Counted from the first letter of the stretch, positions 24,237-32,565 are shown. The stretch is DNA of 33,676 bases from Candidatus Kapaibacterium sp. (GCA_025455065.1 JALONG010000049.1:1-33676), one strand, 5' to 3'. Numbers and translations: made by a program. Notes: a model not told the origin generated them from the sequence alone.

Positions 24237-24281
24237 GGCTTTTGTTTCCTTCGTGAATCTAGGTTTACAAGGGTGAGATAA

Positions 24282-24320
24282 TTGTTCATCCGAACAAACG
24301 ATGTGAAAAACAATCGTTTG
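24282..24320. promoter_or_regulatory. Two mutually exclusive inverted repeats upstream of the ATPase gene
   Basis: TTGTTC/GAACAA (24282-24297) and CAAACGAT/ATCGTTTG (24295-24302 and 24313-24320) share bases 24295-24297, so only one hairpin can fully form. They lie 46-84 bases upstream of the ATPase ATG on the minus strand: operator pair or leader switch. Confidence 0.4.
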
Positions 24321-24394
24321 CGAATGTACGATAAAATTAAAAAAAAATAGCGGTTTTTATCCTTCTTGCGTTCAAATGACAAATGCGAACGTCG

Positions 24395-24402
24395 TATTTT
24401 TG
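24395..24402 (+). promoter_or_regulatory. Candidate TAnnTTTG promoter box for the amylase gene
   Basis: TATTTTTG fits the Bacteroidota -7 element; no good -33 box at 19 bases. The predicted start near 24409 would give a leader of about 165 bases. Confidence 0.35.
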
Positions 24403-24576
24403 AAAGGAGGTTTGTTGCAGCGAACAGTAGTAGTGATTTTGCATCACCATAGAAGCATACTAAAGCGCACTGCTAAACCTTTTCAAATCAGTCTCTTCAT
24501 GCACTCTGTTGTACGGTAAGACTCTTGGAAGTATATTGCCAATAATTCCTATTCCTTTGGCTTTATTTCTGATTTC

Positions 24577-27315
24577 ATGTTTTTTCTCCGAACCTCTTCT
24601 CTCCTTGCATTCGTGCTGCTTTTGAGCATGGTGCAAGCCTTCGCACAACGCTCCACCGTCACCTTTCGCCTCGCCGACCCGCAAAAACGCTATGTCCGCG
24701 CCTTCGTGCCGGGCGAGTTTAATAATTGGGGACCCAATTCCGGCGGACGCATAAGTAGCGGTGCGGCTTCCGAGATGCAATATGATTCCGCAAGCGGCTC
24801 GTGGATAAAAACCTTGATGCTCAATGTGGGACAGCGCTATCTCTACAAATTCCACGTGCATCTGAACGCTTCGGGAGCGCAGTTTGAGTGGCTGCCCGAC
24901 CCTTTGAACGACGTGCAGGACGGTTCGGCGAACCAAAACTCCGTGCTGCAAGTCGCACCATTGCTTATTTTTCAGCCTGCCTTGCAAACCAGTAACAATG
25001 CGGTCTTGGGCGTGAGTGCTTCTCTTGCCGGAAATTCCTCACTGACGCGGCTTGCCGTTATAGCGGGTGCAGACACGACCCTTATCACTGACTCCGACCT
25101 CTCACGTGTGCAGCAAAGCGGCTTTCTGAGGCTGACCTTTCGCAATGCCGTTTCCACCTCAGCAAACGTGCGGATTTTGGTGAGTGACAATGCCGGAAAC
25201 AGCGCTAACTACCGCTTTCCTGTCATTATCAACGCCACTCCCGCTTGGGCGCGAGATGCCGTCTGGTATCAGATTTTTCCTGAGCGCTTCCGCAATGGCG
25301 ACACGCGCAACGACCCCACGCGGGCTAGTCTCGAACTCGGCAACGGCGTTACCGACAAATGGCGCATTAAACCTTGGGGCAGCGATTGGTTTTCGCGGGA
25401 CGAGTGGGAACGCGAGTTTGGTGGGAATTTTTACAACAACTCCATATTCCACCGCCGCTATGGAGGCGATTTGCAGGGCATTATTGACCGCTTGGATTAT
25501 CTGAAAGATTTGGGCATAACGGCGCTGTACCTGAACCCCATATTTTACGCCAATTCCTTGCACAAATACGACGGTAACGCTCATCATCACATTGACCCGT
25601 ATTTCGGACCCAACCCCCAAGCGGACTTGGCGCAAATTGCCCGTGAAAATGCAGCCGCAGAGCCGTATAATCCCCAAACGTGGCGCTGGACAAGCGCAGA
25701 TTCACTCTTTTTGCGGCTGATTCAAGAAGTGAAGCGGCGGAATATGCGCATCATCATTGACGGCGTTTGGAATCACACGGGGCGCGGGTTTTATGCCTTC
25801 GAGGACATCGTGCGGAACCAGTCGCAATCCCGCTTTAAGGACTGGTACGCTGTGTCGCGCTTCGACGACCCCGCAACGGCGACGAATGAATTTGCCTACA
25901 AATCATGGGAAAATTTCACCTCGCTGCCCGAATTTGCGCGGACTTCGGACGGACGCGACCTTGCGCCTGCACCGAAAGAATACATCTGGAACGTGACGCG
26001 GCGCTGGATGGACCCCAACGGCGACGGCAATCCCAACGACGGCATTGACGGCTGGCGTTTGGACGTTGTGCCGTATATGCCGCTTGGGTTCTGGAACGAG
26101 TGGAATGTGTATGTGCGCACGATAAACCCCAACGCCTACACTACCGCCGAAATCTGGACAGACCAAACGCCTCTTTTTGTGCGGGGCGGCAACTTTTCGG
26201 CAGCGATGAATTATTGGGCGTTTGCGCTTCCCGTCAAAGACTTTTTCATCAACCGGCGCGGCACGGCGGAATCGTTCTGGAACACCATTACAAGCCGCAT
26301 GAATGCTTACACGCCAGAAGTGCAAGCAGCGATGCAAAACATGATGGATTCCCACGACACAGAGCGCCTTGCCTCGCAAATTGTGAACAGCAACCTTACA
26401 GGAACGCCCACGAACAACGCTTGGGGGCGACCGTCCTATCTCATTCGCAAGCCCACGCAGCAAGAGCGTGATGTGCAGAAACTCATTGCACTCTTTCAAA
26501 TGACCTTCACCGGCGCTCCCATGCTCTATTACGGCACGGAATCCGGCATCTGGGGCGGCAACGACCCCGACGACCGCTCCCCGATGAATTGGGCAGATAT
26601 TCGCTTCGATGCGCAAACTGCCTCGCACTCCCCAGCATTTATGCGCCCTGTGGATGATATGAATTTTGATAGTAGTTTGGTAAGTTTTTACAGAGAATAC
26701 ATTCAATTCAGAAACCGCTCACAAATAGCTTTTAGTAGTTCTTTTGACAGATTAACGTATTCACTCTCCAGAGCAAATTTTATGAGTGTCAATTCACGTG
26801 CTTTCGGTTACTACTTTGCATCTAACCAAGTAAACGATGCTTTTGTAGCCTTTAATTTGAGTGAGGACACTGTTTCAATGACTGTTCCTATTCGATGCTT
26901 CTGTGCTGCGTATAAAGCAAATATTTTCAGTACAGCACCAATAAGTTTTGACCTTCGGCAGCAACCAGTTAGAACTTTTACAATAATTATGCCGCCACAA
27001 AGCGGAGCTTTGCTGAAATTATTGACACAGGTGGGTGTTAAAATAAATGAGTTAAACTCTACTCTTAAAACCTTCCCCCAACCCTTCACCGAGCGTACGA
27101 CGCTGGAATACACGCTGGAGCGCCCGTCGGAAGTGCTGGTGCGGGTGCATGATGCTTTGGGGCGAGAGGTGATGCGCTTTTCGGAGGGGCTGGTAGCGGC
27201 TGGTGCGCACACGCGGGAGATAGACGGGACGGCGCTTGCAAGCGGAGTGTATTTCTGCACGGTGAGTGAAAGCAGCAGTGGTATGGTTCGGCGGGTAATG
27301 CTGGTGAAGCGGTAG
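24577..27315 (+). CDS. Secreted GH13 alpha-amylase-family enzyme with T9SS-type C-terminus
   Basis: A 912-residue secreted glycoside hydrolase acting on alpha-glucans. A signal peptide (1-23, cleavage after AFA) is followed by a CBM48/E-set-like domain (AFVPGEFNNWGPNSGG, 42-57) and a second beta domain. The GH13 barrel has YQIFPERFRNGD, DGVWNHTG (395-402), nucleophile Asp496 in GWRLDVV, acid/base Glu525 in TAEIW and Asp594 in SHDTER, so the active site is complete. The last ~80 residues (from FPQPFTERTTLEYTL to GMVRRVMLVKR) look like a type IX secretion sorting domain. The segment encoding about residues 693-831 is clearly richer in A/T than both flanks. The neopullulanase/cyclomaltodextrinase branch is likely, but specificity cannot be fixed by eye. 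Confidence 0.93.
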   Translation: MFFLRTSSLLAFVLLLSMVQAFAQRSTVTFRLADPQKRYVRAFVPGEFNNWGPNSGGRISSGAASEMQYDSASGSWIKTLMLNVGQRYLYKFHVHLNASGAQFEWLPDPLNDVQDGSANQNSVLQVAPLLIFQPALQTSNNAVLGVSASLAGNSSLTRLAVIAGADTTLITDSDLSRVQQSGFLRLTFRNAVSTSANVRILVSDNAGNSANYRFPVIINATPAWARDAVWYQIFPERFRNGDTRNDPTRASLELGNGVTDKWRIKPWGSDWFSRDEWEREFGGNFYNNSIFHRRYGGDLQGIIDRLDYLKDLGITALYLNPIFYANSLHKYDGNAHHHIDPYFGPNPQADLAQIARENAAAEPYNPQTWRWTSADSLFLRLIQEVKRRNMRIIIDGVWNHTGRGFYAFEDIVRNQSQSRFKDWYAVSRFDDPATATNEFAYKSWENFTSLPEFARTSDGRDLAPAPKEYIWNVTRRWMDPNGDGNPNDGIDGWRLDVVPYMPLGFWNEWNVYVRTINPNAYTTAEIWTDQTPLFVRGGNFSAAMNYWAFALPVKDFFINRRGTAESFWNTITSRMNAYTPEVQAAMQNMMDSHDTERLASQIVNSNLTGTPTNNAWGRPSYLIRKPTQQERDVQKLIALFQMTFTGAPMLYYGTESGIWGGNDPDDRSPMNWADIRFDAQTASHSPAFMRPVDDMNFDSSLVSFYREYIQFRNRSQIAFSSSFDRLTYSLSRANFMSVNSRAFGYYFASNQVNDAFVAFNLSEDTVSMTVPIRCFCAAYKANIFSTAPISFDLRQQPVRTFTIIMPPQSGALLKLLTQVGVKINELNSTLKTFPQPFTERTTLEYTLERPSEVLVRVHDALGREVMRFSEGLVAAGAHTREIDGTALASGVYFCTVSESSSGMVRRVMLVKR

Positions 27316-27326
27316 ATAAAACTCTT

Positions 27327-27503
27327 CCCCGTCCTACGCCTTCTTCGGCGTAGTGCGGGTTACCCGGCAGATGATTTACCCAACAAAAAAATCCGGCGTG
27401 AAAACCCGTACAACGGCAGCGTTCTTGCGCTCCTCAGCCGTTGGACGGGGACAACCTGCTGTTGCGGTAAAAGTCCCATATTGACAGAACGGCAGGTTTT
27501 CAC
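27327..27503. ncRNA. Highly structured intergenic region (four-way-junction-like)
   Basis: CCCCGTC/GACGGGG (27327-27333 with 27444-27450) encloses three helices: CTACGCC/GGCGTAG (27334-27353), GCGGGTT/AACCCGT with one G-U (27355-27361 with 27403-27409) and AACGGC/GCCGTT (27412-27417 with 27437-27442). A fifth hairpin AACCTGC/GCAGGTT (27453-27459 with 27492-27498) follows. An alternative GTGAAAACC/GGTTTTCAC pairing (27398-27406 with 27495-27503) would exclude two of these. It could be a structured RNA in the amylase 3' end, an independent ncRNA, or an interspersed repeat. I recognise no known family. Confidence 0.45.
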
Positions 27504-27527
27504 TTCGCAAAAATCTCCGCCAATTTC

Positions 27528-27549
27528 GCACTAAAAAGTGCTATATTTG
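27528..27549 (+). promoter_or_regulatory. Promoter box with adjacent palindrome
   Basis: TATATTTG at 27542-27549 matches the Bacteroidota -7 element and is directly preceded by the palindrome GCACTAAAAAGTGC (27528-27541), which would lie over the promoter spacer. The -33 box is weak. Predicted start is near 27556, ahead of the dehydrogenase ATG at 27624. Confidence 0.55.
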
Positions 27550-27623
27550 CAAGCTACACTCGCAATTCGCTTGCGTGCTTGTCTCGCGCAGCGACCATTT
27601 TTCGCACCATTCGCAGATTTTCG

Positions 27624-28949
27624 ATGAAAGACGCACTTATTCGGCGCATTACGGAACGTGATTACACCGTTGGTATCATTGGTTTGGGGTATGTCGGATT
27701 GCCGCTCTTGGCGGCGTTCCATAAACAGGGCTTCCGCGTTGTCGGTATTGATATTGACGCGGCAAAAATAGAAGCCTTCCGCACGGGAACAAGTTACATC
27801 AAACACTTCGCTGCCGCAGAAATGCAGGAATTAAGCGCTTCGGGGCGTGTTCGCGTGACGAATGATTTTGCTCTTGTCAATGACGTGGATGCCGTGATTT
27901 TGTGCGTTCCCACGCCGCTCACCAAACACCGTGAGCCGGATATGAGTTACATCATTAACACTTCCAATGCGATTGCACCGCACCTCAAACGCGGTCAAAT
28001 CATCATTCTCGAATCCACGACCTACCCCGGCACAACCGACGAACTCATTCGCCCCATCTGCGAAAGGGCTTCAGGACTGAAGTCCGGCGAAGGATTGTAT
28101 TTTGCCTTCAGCCCTGAGCGCGAAGACCCGGGCAATCCGCATTACGGCACAGCAACAATTCCGAAAGTCATTGGCGGCGACGGCGCAGATGCGCTGGACA
28201 TCGCAGAGGCGCTGTATTCTGCGGCAATCGTGCGCACGGTGCGCGTTTCCAATCCCAAAACGGCGGAAGCGGTGAAACTGCTCGAAAATATCTTCCGCTC
28301 GGTGAATATTGCTCTCGTGAACGAGTTGAAATTAGTCTTTCATGCGATGGGCATTGATGTACACGAGGTGATTGAAGCGGCGAAGACGAAGCCTTTTGGT
28401 TTTATGCCGTTTTACCCCGGTCCGGGTTTAGGCGGACACTGCATTCCGATTGATCCCTTTTACCTGACGTGGAAAGCTCGTGAATTTGGCTTGCATACAC
28501 GCTTTATCGAACTTGCGGGTGAAGTGAATACTGCTATGCCGCAGTTTGTGTTGAAGCGTACAATCGAAGCGCTGAATCACAAGAAAAAGTGTATGAACGG
28601 AAGCCGTATTCTTTGCGTCGGACTGGCATACAAGCCGGATGTGGACGATATGCGCGAATCACCGACCTTTGCGATTATGGATTTGCTGCAACACGAAAAA
28701 GCGATTGTTGATTTTTACGACCCCTATATTCCGACCATCCCTGCAACCCGCGAACACGCTGCCTACACAGGCAAAACCTCCGTTGAATGGCGTAAAGACG
28801 TGATTTCGGGCTATGATGCGGCAGTGATTGTTACGAATCATAAATCCGTCAATTACGCGGAATTGCTTCAGTGGTGCGATACCGTGATTGACACGCGCAA
28901 TGCGCTGAACGGTATGGATGCTGCTTGGGAACAGGTTTGGAAGGCGTAA
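27624..28949 (+). CDS. UDP-sugar 6-dehydrogenase (WbpA/UDP-GlcNAc dehydrogenase-like)
   Basis: A 441-residue NAD-dependent enzyme that oxidises C6 of a UDP-sugar to a uronic acid in two steps, for surface polysaccharide. It has the Rossmann motif GIIGLGYVGLPLL (17-29), ESTTYPGTT with Glu130, ENIFRSVNIALVNELK with Lys236, and catalytic Cys273 in GPGLGGHCIPIDPFYL. The pattern fits the WbpA/TviB-like UDP-N-acetylglucosamine dehydrogenases more than UDP-glucose dehydrogenase, without certainty. The ATG at 27624 is preferred to a TTG at 27579. No other polysaccharide gene is adjacent. Confidence 0.9.
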   Translation: MKDALIRRITERDYTVGIIGLGYVGLPLLAAFHKQGFRVVGIDIDAAKIEAFRTGTSYIKHFAAAEMQELSASGRVRVTNDFALVNDVDAVILCVPTPLTKHREPDMSYIINTSNAIAPHLKRGQIIILESTTYPGTTDELIRPICERASGLKSGEGLYFAFSPEREDPGNPHYGTATIPKVIGGDGADALDIAEALYSAAIVRTVRVSNPKTAEAVKLLENIFRSVNIALVNELKLVFHAMGIDVHEVIEAAKTKPFGFMPFYPGPGLGGHCIPIDPFYLTWKAREFGLHTRFIELAGEVNTAMPQFVLKRTIEALNHKKKCMNGSRILCVGLAYKPDVDDMRESPTFAIMDLLQHEKAIVDFYDPYIPTIPATREHAAYTGKTSVEWRKDVISGYDAAVIVTNHKSVNYAELLQWCDTVIDTRNALNGMDAAWEQVWKA

Positions 28950-28984
28950 AAGTGATTTGACAAATTCGTGTTGCATTGTTTCCC

Positions 28985-29123
28985 GTAGCACAGACTGAGC
29001 GCGGATCTCAACTTGTCTGTGTTCCTAACGCCGTCAGGTATAATTACCGAAAGCAGCGCAAACACTGGCTTTAAGACTATTCGCTTCGCTCATTTTTGAC
29101 ACAGACAAGAATGTCTGTGCTAC
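28985..29123 (+). repeat. Composite palindromic element, family A (copy 2)
   Basis: Same layout as 1908-2020. The left hairpin GCACAGAC/GTCTGTG (28988-28995 and 29015-29021) has an enlarged loop that itself contains TGAG/CTCA. The centre has TAACGCCGTCAGG and TATTCGCTTCGCTCATTTTTG. The right hairpin (29100-29119, loop AGAA) ends in GTGCTAC. It fills the gap between the dehydrogenase and the cytochrome-like gene. Confidence 0.85.
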
Positions 29124-29157
29124 AGTGAAGATTGTTTTCTTGTGTTCCTAAACTTGT

Positions 29158-29574
29158 ATGCACAGCATCACATCTCGCATAATGTCGTTATTGCTCCTTG
29201 CAGCCGGAGCAGTTTCCCTCTTTGGCGTGTACTCATGCGGACGCACGATAACTGACCCCGCAGAGATTGTGATTCCGCCGTCGAATGTAAGTTTTGAGCG
29301 GCATTTGCTTCCGGTATTTAATTTGACGTGTAACTCTTCGGGTTGCCACAGCGCACAAACACGTGCGGGCGGAGTGGCTTTAACATCATATTTTGAGGTT
29401 GTTTTTAACGCGCCGGGTTTGGTGCTTCCGAACAGACCCGACCAAAGTATTTTGCTGCGCGTTATGGATTTTACGTCGCGGACGCGCATCCCGCACCGCG
29501 AGTCGTTCCAAAGCCGTATCACACAAAATCACATTGACGGTGTGCGGACGTGGATTCGTGAAGGTGCGCAGTAG
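29158..29574 (+). CDS. Cytochrome c-like lipoprotein with CX4CH motif
   Basis: A 138-residue exported protein. It has a hydrophobic signal segment and a lipobox-like VYSC (Cys27), then ERHLLPVFNLTCNSSGCHSA with a CX4CH motif (Cys58, Cys63, His64). The stretches GGVALTSYFEVV and LPNRPDQSILLRVM match the pattern of planctomycete-type cytochrome c domains common in Bacteroidota lipoproteins. Heme attachment through CX4CH is unusual and not certain. A methionine ligand may be Met106 or near. No oxidase or partner is nearby; the next gene encodes a SPOR-domain protein 36 bases downstream. Confidence 0.75.
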   Translation: MHSITSRIMSLLLLAAGAVSLFGVYSCGRTITDPAEIVIPPSNVSFERHLLPVFNLTCNSSGCHSAQTRAGGVALTSYFEVVFNAPGLVLPNRPDQSILLRVMDFTSRTRIPHRESFQSRITQNHIDGVRTWIREGAQ

Positions 29575-29610
29575 GTTGTGTGTTGTTGTTTCATTCAAAT
29601 TTCTGATTCC

Positions 29611-30399
29611 ATGCGATTATTCCTCCTCCTTCTCGTGTTTTGTGTGGTATATTTGCCTTCGCTTGCCGCACAAAACCGTGATACCGCTTCGGCGAAAGCG
29701 CCCGTGCAGCCTCGTGTTTGGCTGACGATTGAGGTTTTGGAAAAAAAACCGTCGCTTGGTACGAAAGCCTCTGCATTCAATGAATTTATTCCGGTGGTGA
29801 TTGTGGATAGTGCCACCAACGCCTATTTGTACGCGCTTTCGGGGGAAATGGTCGAGGTGGGAAAAGAGCGCACGTATTTTGTGAGTGTTGTTTCGGGCGA
29901 AGATAAATCGTTTTTGGTGGAAGGCGCTCCGGTGCAAGTTGTTCGGACGGGTGTACCGCAAAAAGATGACCTTATTTACCAACGCGAGTTTGTGATTCGC
30001 ACGTCCGTTGCGGCAGACACCGCAGCACCGATTCCTGAAAATATCGTTGCCGAAGCAGCACCGCCAAAGCCTGTTTTGAAGCCACAAGCAGCAACACTTT
30101 CGTACAATGCCAACGCTCAAAATCCCTGCCCCTATTTGATTCAATTTTGCGCATTATCGCTGGAAAAAGATGCCTTACAAATCCGCGATGCTTTGCGCAA
30201 AGCAGCGGCAAAGGAAAAACGTCTCGCAGATGCTCGTGTAGAGCCATTTTTCGAGAAAGTGCGGAACATTCAGTATCAGCGCGTCCGGGCGGGCTGTTTT
30301 GCCAGCATCAGCGAGGCAAAAGAAGCAATGGAGAGTTTTACGAAGATTTCCCAAAGCCTGAAACTCGGCGTTGTGCCTATTGTGGTAAAGTCGGAATAA
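29611..30399 (+). CDS. Secreted protein with C-terminal SPOR-like domain
   Basis: A 262-residue exported protein. A signal peptide (1-20, LPSLAAQ) is followed by a beta-rich region that might be a DUF4384-like or surface domain (RVWLTIEVLEKKP, NAYLYALSGEMVEVGKERTYFVSV), a Pro/Ala-rich linker, and a C-terminal domain (about 180-260). The last has CPYLIQFCALSLEKDALQIR and YQRVRAGCFASISEAKEAM, the usual SPOR pattern for binding denuded peptidoglycan glycan strands. The ATG at 29611 is used because it starts the signal peptide. A role at the cell envelope or division site is inferred from the domain only. Confidence 0.8.
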   Translation: MRLFLLLLVFCVVYLPSLAAQNRDTASAKAPVQPRVWLTIEVLEKKPSLGTKASAFNEFIPVVIVDSATNAYLYALSGEMVEVGKERTYFVSVVSGEDKSFLVEGAPVQVVRTGVPQKDDLIYQREFVIRTSVAADTAAPIPENIVAEAAPPKPVLKPQAATLSYNANAQNPCPYLIQFCALSLEKDALQIRDALRKAAAKEKRLADARVEPFFEKVRNIQYQRVRAGCFASISEAKEAMESFTKISQSLKLGVVPIVVKSE

Positions 30400-30457
30400 T
30401 GATTCGGCATTGAGAACGAGAGTTCCGCCACTTACACTGTCTTGCGAGGAGCATTGT

Positions 30458-30553
30458 CCACGAATAGCACGAATCCTCACGAATCAAGACAATCACAACA
30501 TTTTTTTCACTCGCAAAAGAATACAAATTCGTGTCAATTCGTGCAATTCGTGG
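30458..30553. repeat. Imperfect 27-bp inverted repeat (family C)
   Basis: Arms 30458-30484 and 30527-30553 are inverted and built from repeated (C)ACGAAT blocks: CCACGAATnGCACGAATnnn then CACGAAT. The loop is 42 bases. It ends 48 bases before the recO ATG. It resembles interspersed repeats I have seen in related genomes; that is memory, not a search. Confidence 0.75.
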
Positions 30554-30601
30554 ATAAAATTCAGCGGAATCCGACCGAAGACTTATACTCCCAAACAGCG
30601 C

Positions 30602-31369
30602 ATGATTTCTACTACCGAAGCCATTATTTTGAAATCGGTCAAATACCGCGATTCGGGCAAACTTCTGACCGTTTATACAGCAGAATTTGGACGATGTTCG
30701 CTTATTGCCAATGGCGCTCGGAAGGCAAAAAACAAGTTTGGAAGCGCCTTAGAGCCAATGTCGTGCAGTACACTCACCTTTTACAAGCGCTTGGGAAAAG
30801 ACCTTCACACACTTTCGGGAGCAGAAACCGCCGTGCCGATGCGGAATCTCATGGACTCCTTCGACCGCATGACAACAGGGCTGGCAATCTGCGAAACAGT
30901 CCATTCCACGCAAACGCACGAAGAACAGAATCTCGCTATTTTCACGCTTTTGAAACAATCCTTGCTGGCGCTGAACGCAGGCGAAGGCAACGAACAAACG
31001 CTCTTAGCGTGGTTTCAAGCGCATTATGCGGCACAGTTGGGTTTTCGCCTTGCGCCGGATTTCTGCGCAGCAAGCGGTGAAGCGGTCTCGCCGTCGGATG
31101 CTCCACAGTTTGTTCTCTCCTTAGCAGACGGAGCGCCTTATTCACCAGCTTTTGCGCAAGTAAACACGGGTTTTCGGATGGATGCCGGAACATTGGCTAT
31201 TTTACAGCGTTTGTTGCACATTCCGCCTGAACAGGCTCTGCGCATTGCGCTTTCCGAGCGCCAGCACACGCAGTTGTCGGATTTTCTGACGCTGTATTAT
31301 CAATTTCACCTCGACCGCACCGTCAGTGACCGTTCCCGCCGTTTTATGCAGGCTGCACAGGGCTTGTAG
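30602..31369 (+). CDS. recO: DNA repair protein RecO
   Basis: RecO loads RecA with RecR and anneals SSB-coated DNA in recombinational repair. The 255-residue protein begins MISTTEAIILKSVKYRDSGK, the usual RecO OB-fold start, followed by LTVYTAEFGRCSLIANGARK. The helical C-terminal domain follows. The Cys4 zinc motif seen in several RecO proteins is absent: only single cysteines are present in that region (DFCAASGE). The open frame continues upstream to 30410 through an inverted repeat and is not used. hrcA follows after 83 bases. Confidence 0.9.
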   Translation: MISTTEAIILKSVKYRDSGKLLTVYTAEFGRCSLIANGARKAKNKFGSALEPMSCSTLTFYKRLGKDLHTLSGAETAVPMRNLMDSFDRMTTGLAICETVHSTQTHEEQNLAIFTLLKQSLLALNAGEGNEQTLLAWFQAHYAAQLGFRLAPDFCAASGEAVSPSDAPQFVLSLADGAPYSPAFAQVNTGFRMDAGTLAILQRLLHIPPEQALRIALSERQHTQLSDFLTLYYQFHLDRTVSDRSRRFMQAAQGL

Positions 31370-31395
31370 TCGTCATGTTCTGCGTATTCTTCGTG

Positions 31396-31426
31396 CTTGC
31401 AAAACGCCTGAAAAATCGTAGTTTTG
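31396..31426 (+). promoter_or_regulatory. Promoter for hrcA
   Basis: CTTG (31396-31399), 19 bases, TAGTTTTG (31419-31426): a near match to TTTG-N19-TAnnTTTG. The start near 31433 excludes the upstream ATG at 31375 and supports ATG 31453. I see no CIRCE element (TTAGCACTC inverted repeat) here. Confidence 0.6.
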
Positions 31427-31452
31427 TGAACACGATTTTTCTTCAACGCATT

Positions 31453-32523
31453 ATGAAAAATACCCCACTTTCACGCCATACCGAGCGCACGTTGTCCACC
31501 CGTGAACGCTCCATTTTGCAAGCGATTGTCCAGAATTTTATTTTGGATGCTACGCCTGTCGGGTCGCGCAATCTCTCGAAAGTTTTGCAGGAAGAATTAC
31601 ATCTCAGTCCAGCCACGCTGCGTAATGCAATGGCTGACCTTGAAGAAATGGGCTACATCACGCAGCCGCACACGTCGTCGGGGCGAGTGCCGACGGACAA
31701 AGGGTATAGGTATTACGTGGATTCGCTGATGAACATTGAAGCGCTGGCAACAAAGGAAATTCAGACGATTCAGCAAAATATTTTAGTGGCAAAACAGCAA
31801 GAAGCCGCATTGAAAGATGTCTCTAAGGTATTGGGATCGCTTTCGCGTTATGTCAGTGTGATAAAAATGCCGCAAATCGCTCATGCAACGATTGATAAAA
31901 TCGAACTTTTCCGTCTTGCCTCGCGCCGATTGTTGGTTGTGCTGACGCTTAATTCCGAGATTGTTCGGACGCTTACGCTGGAAGCATCGTTTGAGCTTGA
32001 GAGTCTTGATTGTGAGGATGTCGCTCGTGCTCTTAATGAGCGGATAGCAGGGCAACCGTTGGATGAAATTCGGACAAATTTGCCGAATCTTGTTCGTGAA
32101 GTTGATACGGACAACCACGCATTGGTGAGGCTTTTCGTGGATTCTGCCGATGCGCTTTTGACCGACCACGTTGTTCCGGGCGGGACAGTGCATATTGCCG
32201 GAGCGCAGCACCTTTTTGACCACCCTGAATTTGGCTCTCCGTCTCGTGTTCGGAGTATCATCGAGCTTATCGAAAGCGAAGAAATTATCGTGCATTTGCT
32301 GGAAAATTCTGCCGCGCAAGAAGGCACGGTAAGCATTGCGATTGGCAGCGAGATAGATTCGACGCTGATGGAAGAATACAGCTTGCTGACGACGAAATAC
32401 CGCTACGCGCCTGCTAATGCGGTCGGGACGATTGGGCTGATTGGTCCGAAACGCATGAATTATTCGCGCTTGATTGCCATTATGCACTACGTGGCTTCAG
32501 CGCTTTCGCAAGATGAATTGTAA
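31453..32523 (+). CDS. hrcA: Heat-inducible transcription repressor HrcA
   Basis: HrcA represses chaperone genes through the CIRCE operator. The 356-residue protein has an N-terminal winged helix (STRERSILQAIVQNFILDATPVGSRNLS and SPATLRNAMADLEEMGYITQPHTSSGRVPTDKGYRYYVD), then the GAF-like and dimerisation regions, ending in NYSRLIAIMHYVASALS, a usual HrcA terminus. Start choice rests on the promoter position. grpE and dnaJ, its frequent neighbours, do not follow; two Uma2-family genes do. Confidence 0.95.
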   Translation: MKNTPLSRHTERTLSTRERSILQAIVQNFILDATPVGSRNLSKVLQEELHLSPATLRNAMADLEEMGYITQPHTSSGRVPTDKGYRYYVDSLMNIEALATKEIQTIQQNILVAKQQEAALKDVSKVLGSLSRYVSVIKMPQIAHATIDKIELFRLASRRLLVVLTLNSEIVRTLTLEASFELESLDCEDVARALNERIAGQPLDEIRTNLPNLVREVDTDNHALVRLFVDSADALLTDHVVPGGTVHIAGAQHLFDHPEFGSPSRVRSIIELIESEEIIVHLLENSAAQEGTVSIAIGSEIDSTLMEEYSLLTTKYRYAPANAVGTIGLIGPKRMNYSRLIAIMHYVASALSQDEL

Positions 32524-32565
32524 TTGTTTACTTCAATCTCCAAAGGTTATTTTCAAAGGTTGTTT

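Larger units (their letters stand above)
24237..24576. other. Divergent region ATPase module / amylase
   Basis: About 340 bases without a supported gene. It holds two overlapping inverted repeats (24282-24320) near the ATPase start and a TATTTTTG box (24395-24402) facing the amylase. A good Shine-Dalgarno-like AAAGGAGG at 24403-24410 is followed by a 34-codon TTG frame (24415-24519) with no recognisable product. Confidence 0.5.

Noticed and set aside
23367-24281. 304-codon plus-strand frame opposite the ATPase gene
   Set aside because: No motifs; the minus-strand ATPase has intact Walker motifs and coupling to its partner.
24415-24519. 34-codon TTG frame after a good AAAGGAGG
   Set aside because: The product is not recognisable, and the predicted transcript start at about 24409 would leave almost no leader. 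Left as a possibility only.
27412-27450. Integron attC-like site in the structured region (GTTGGAC fits GTTRRRY)
   Set aside because: The matching RYYYAAC is not at a consistent paired position, and there is no integrase or cassette array.
31375-31452. Upstream start for hrcA
   Set aside because: A promoter with its transcript start lies inside this extension, and HrcA proteins start near the ATG at 31453.
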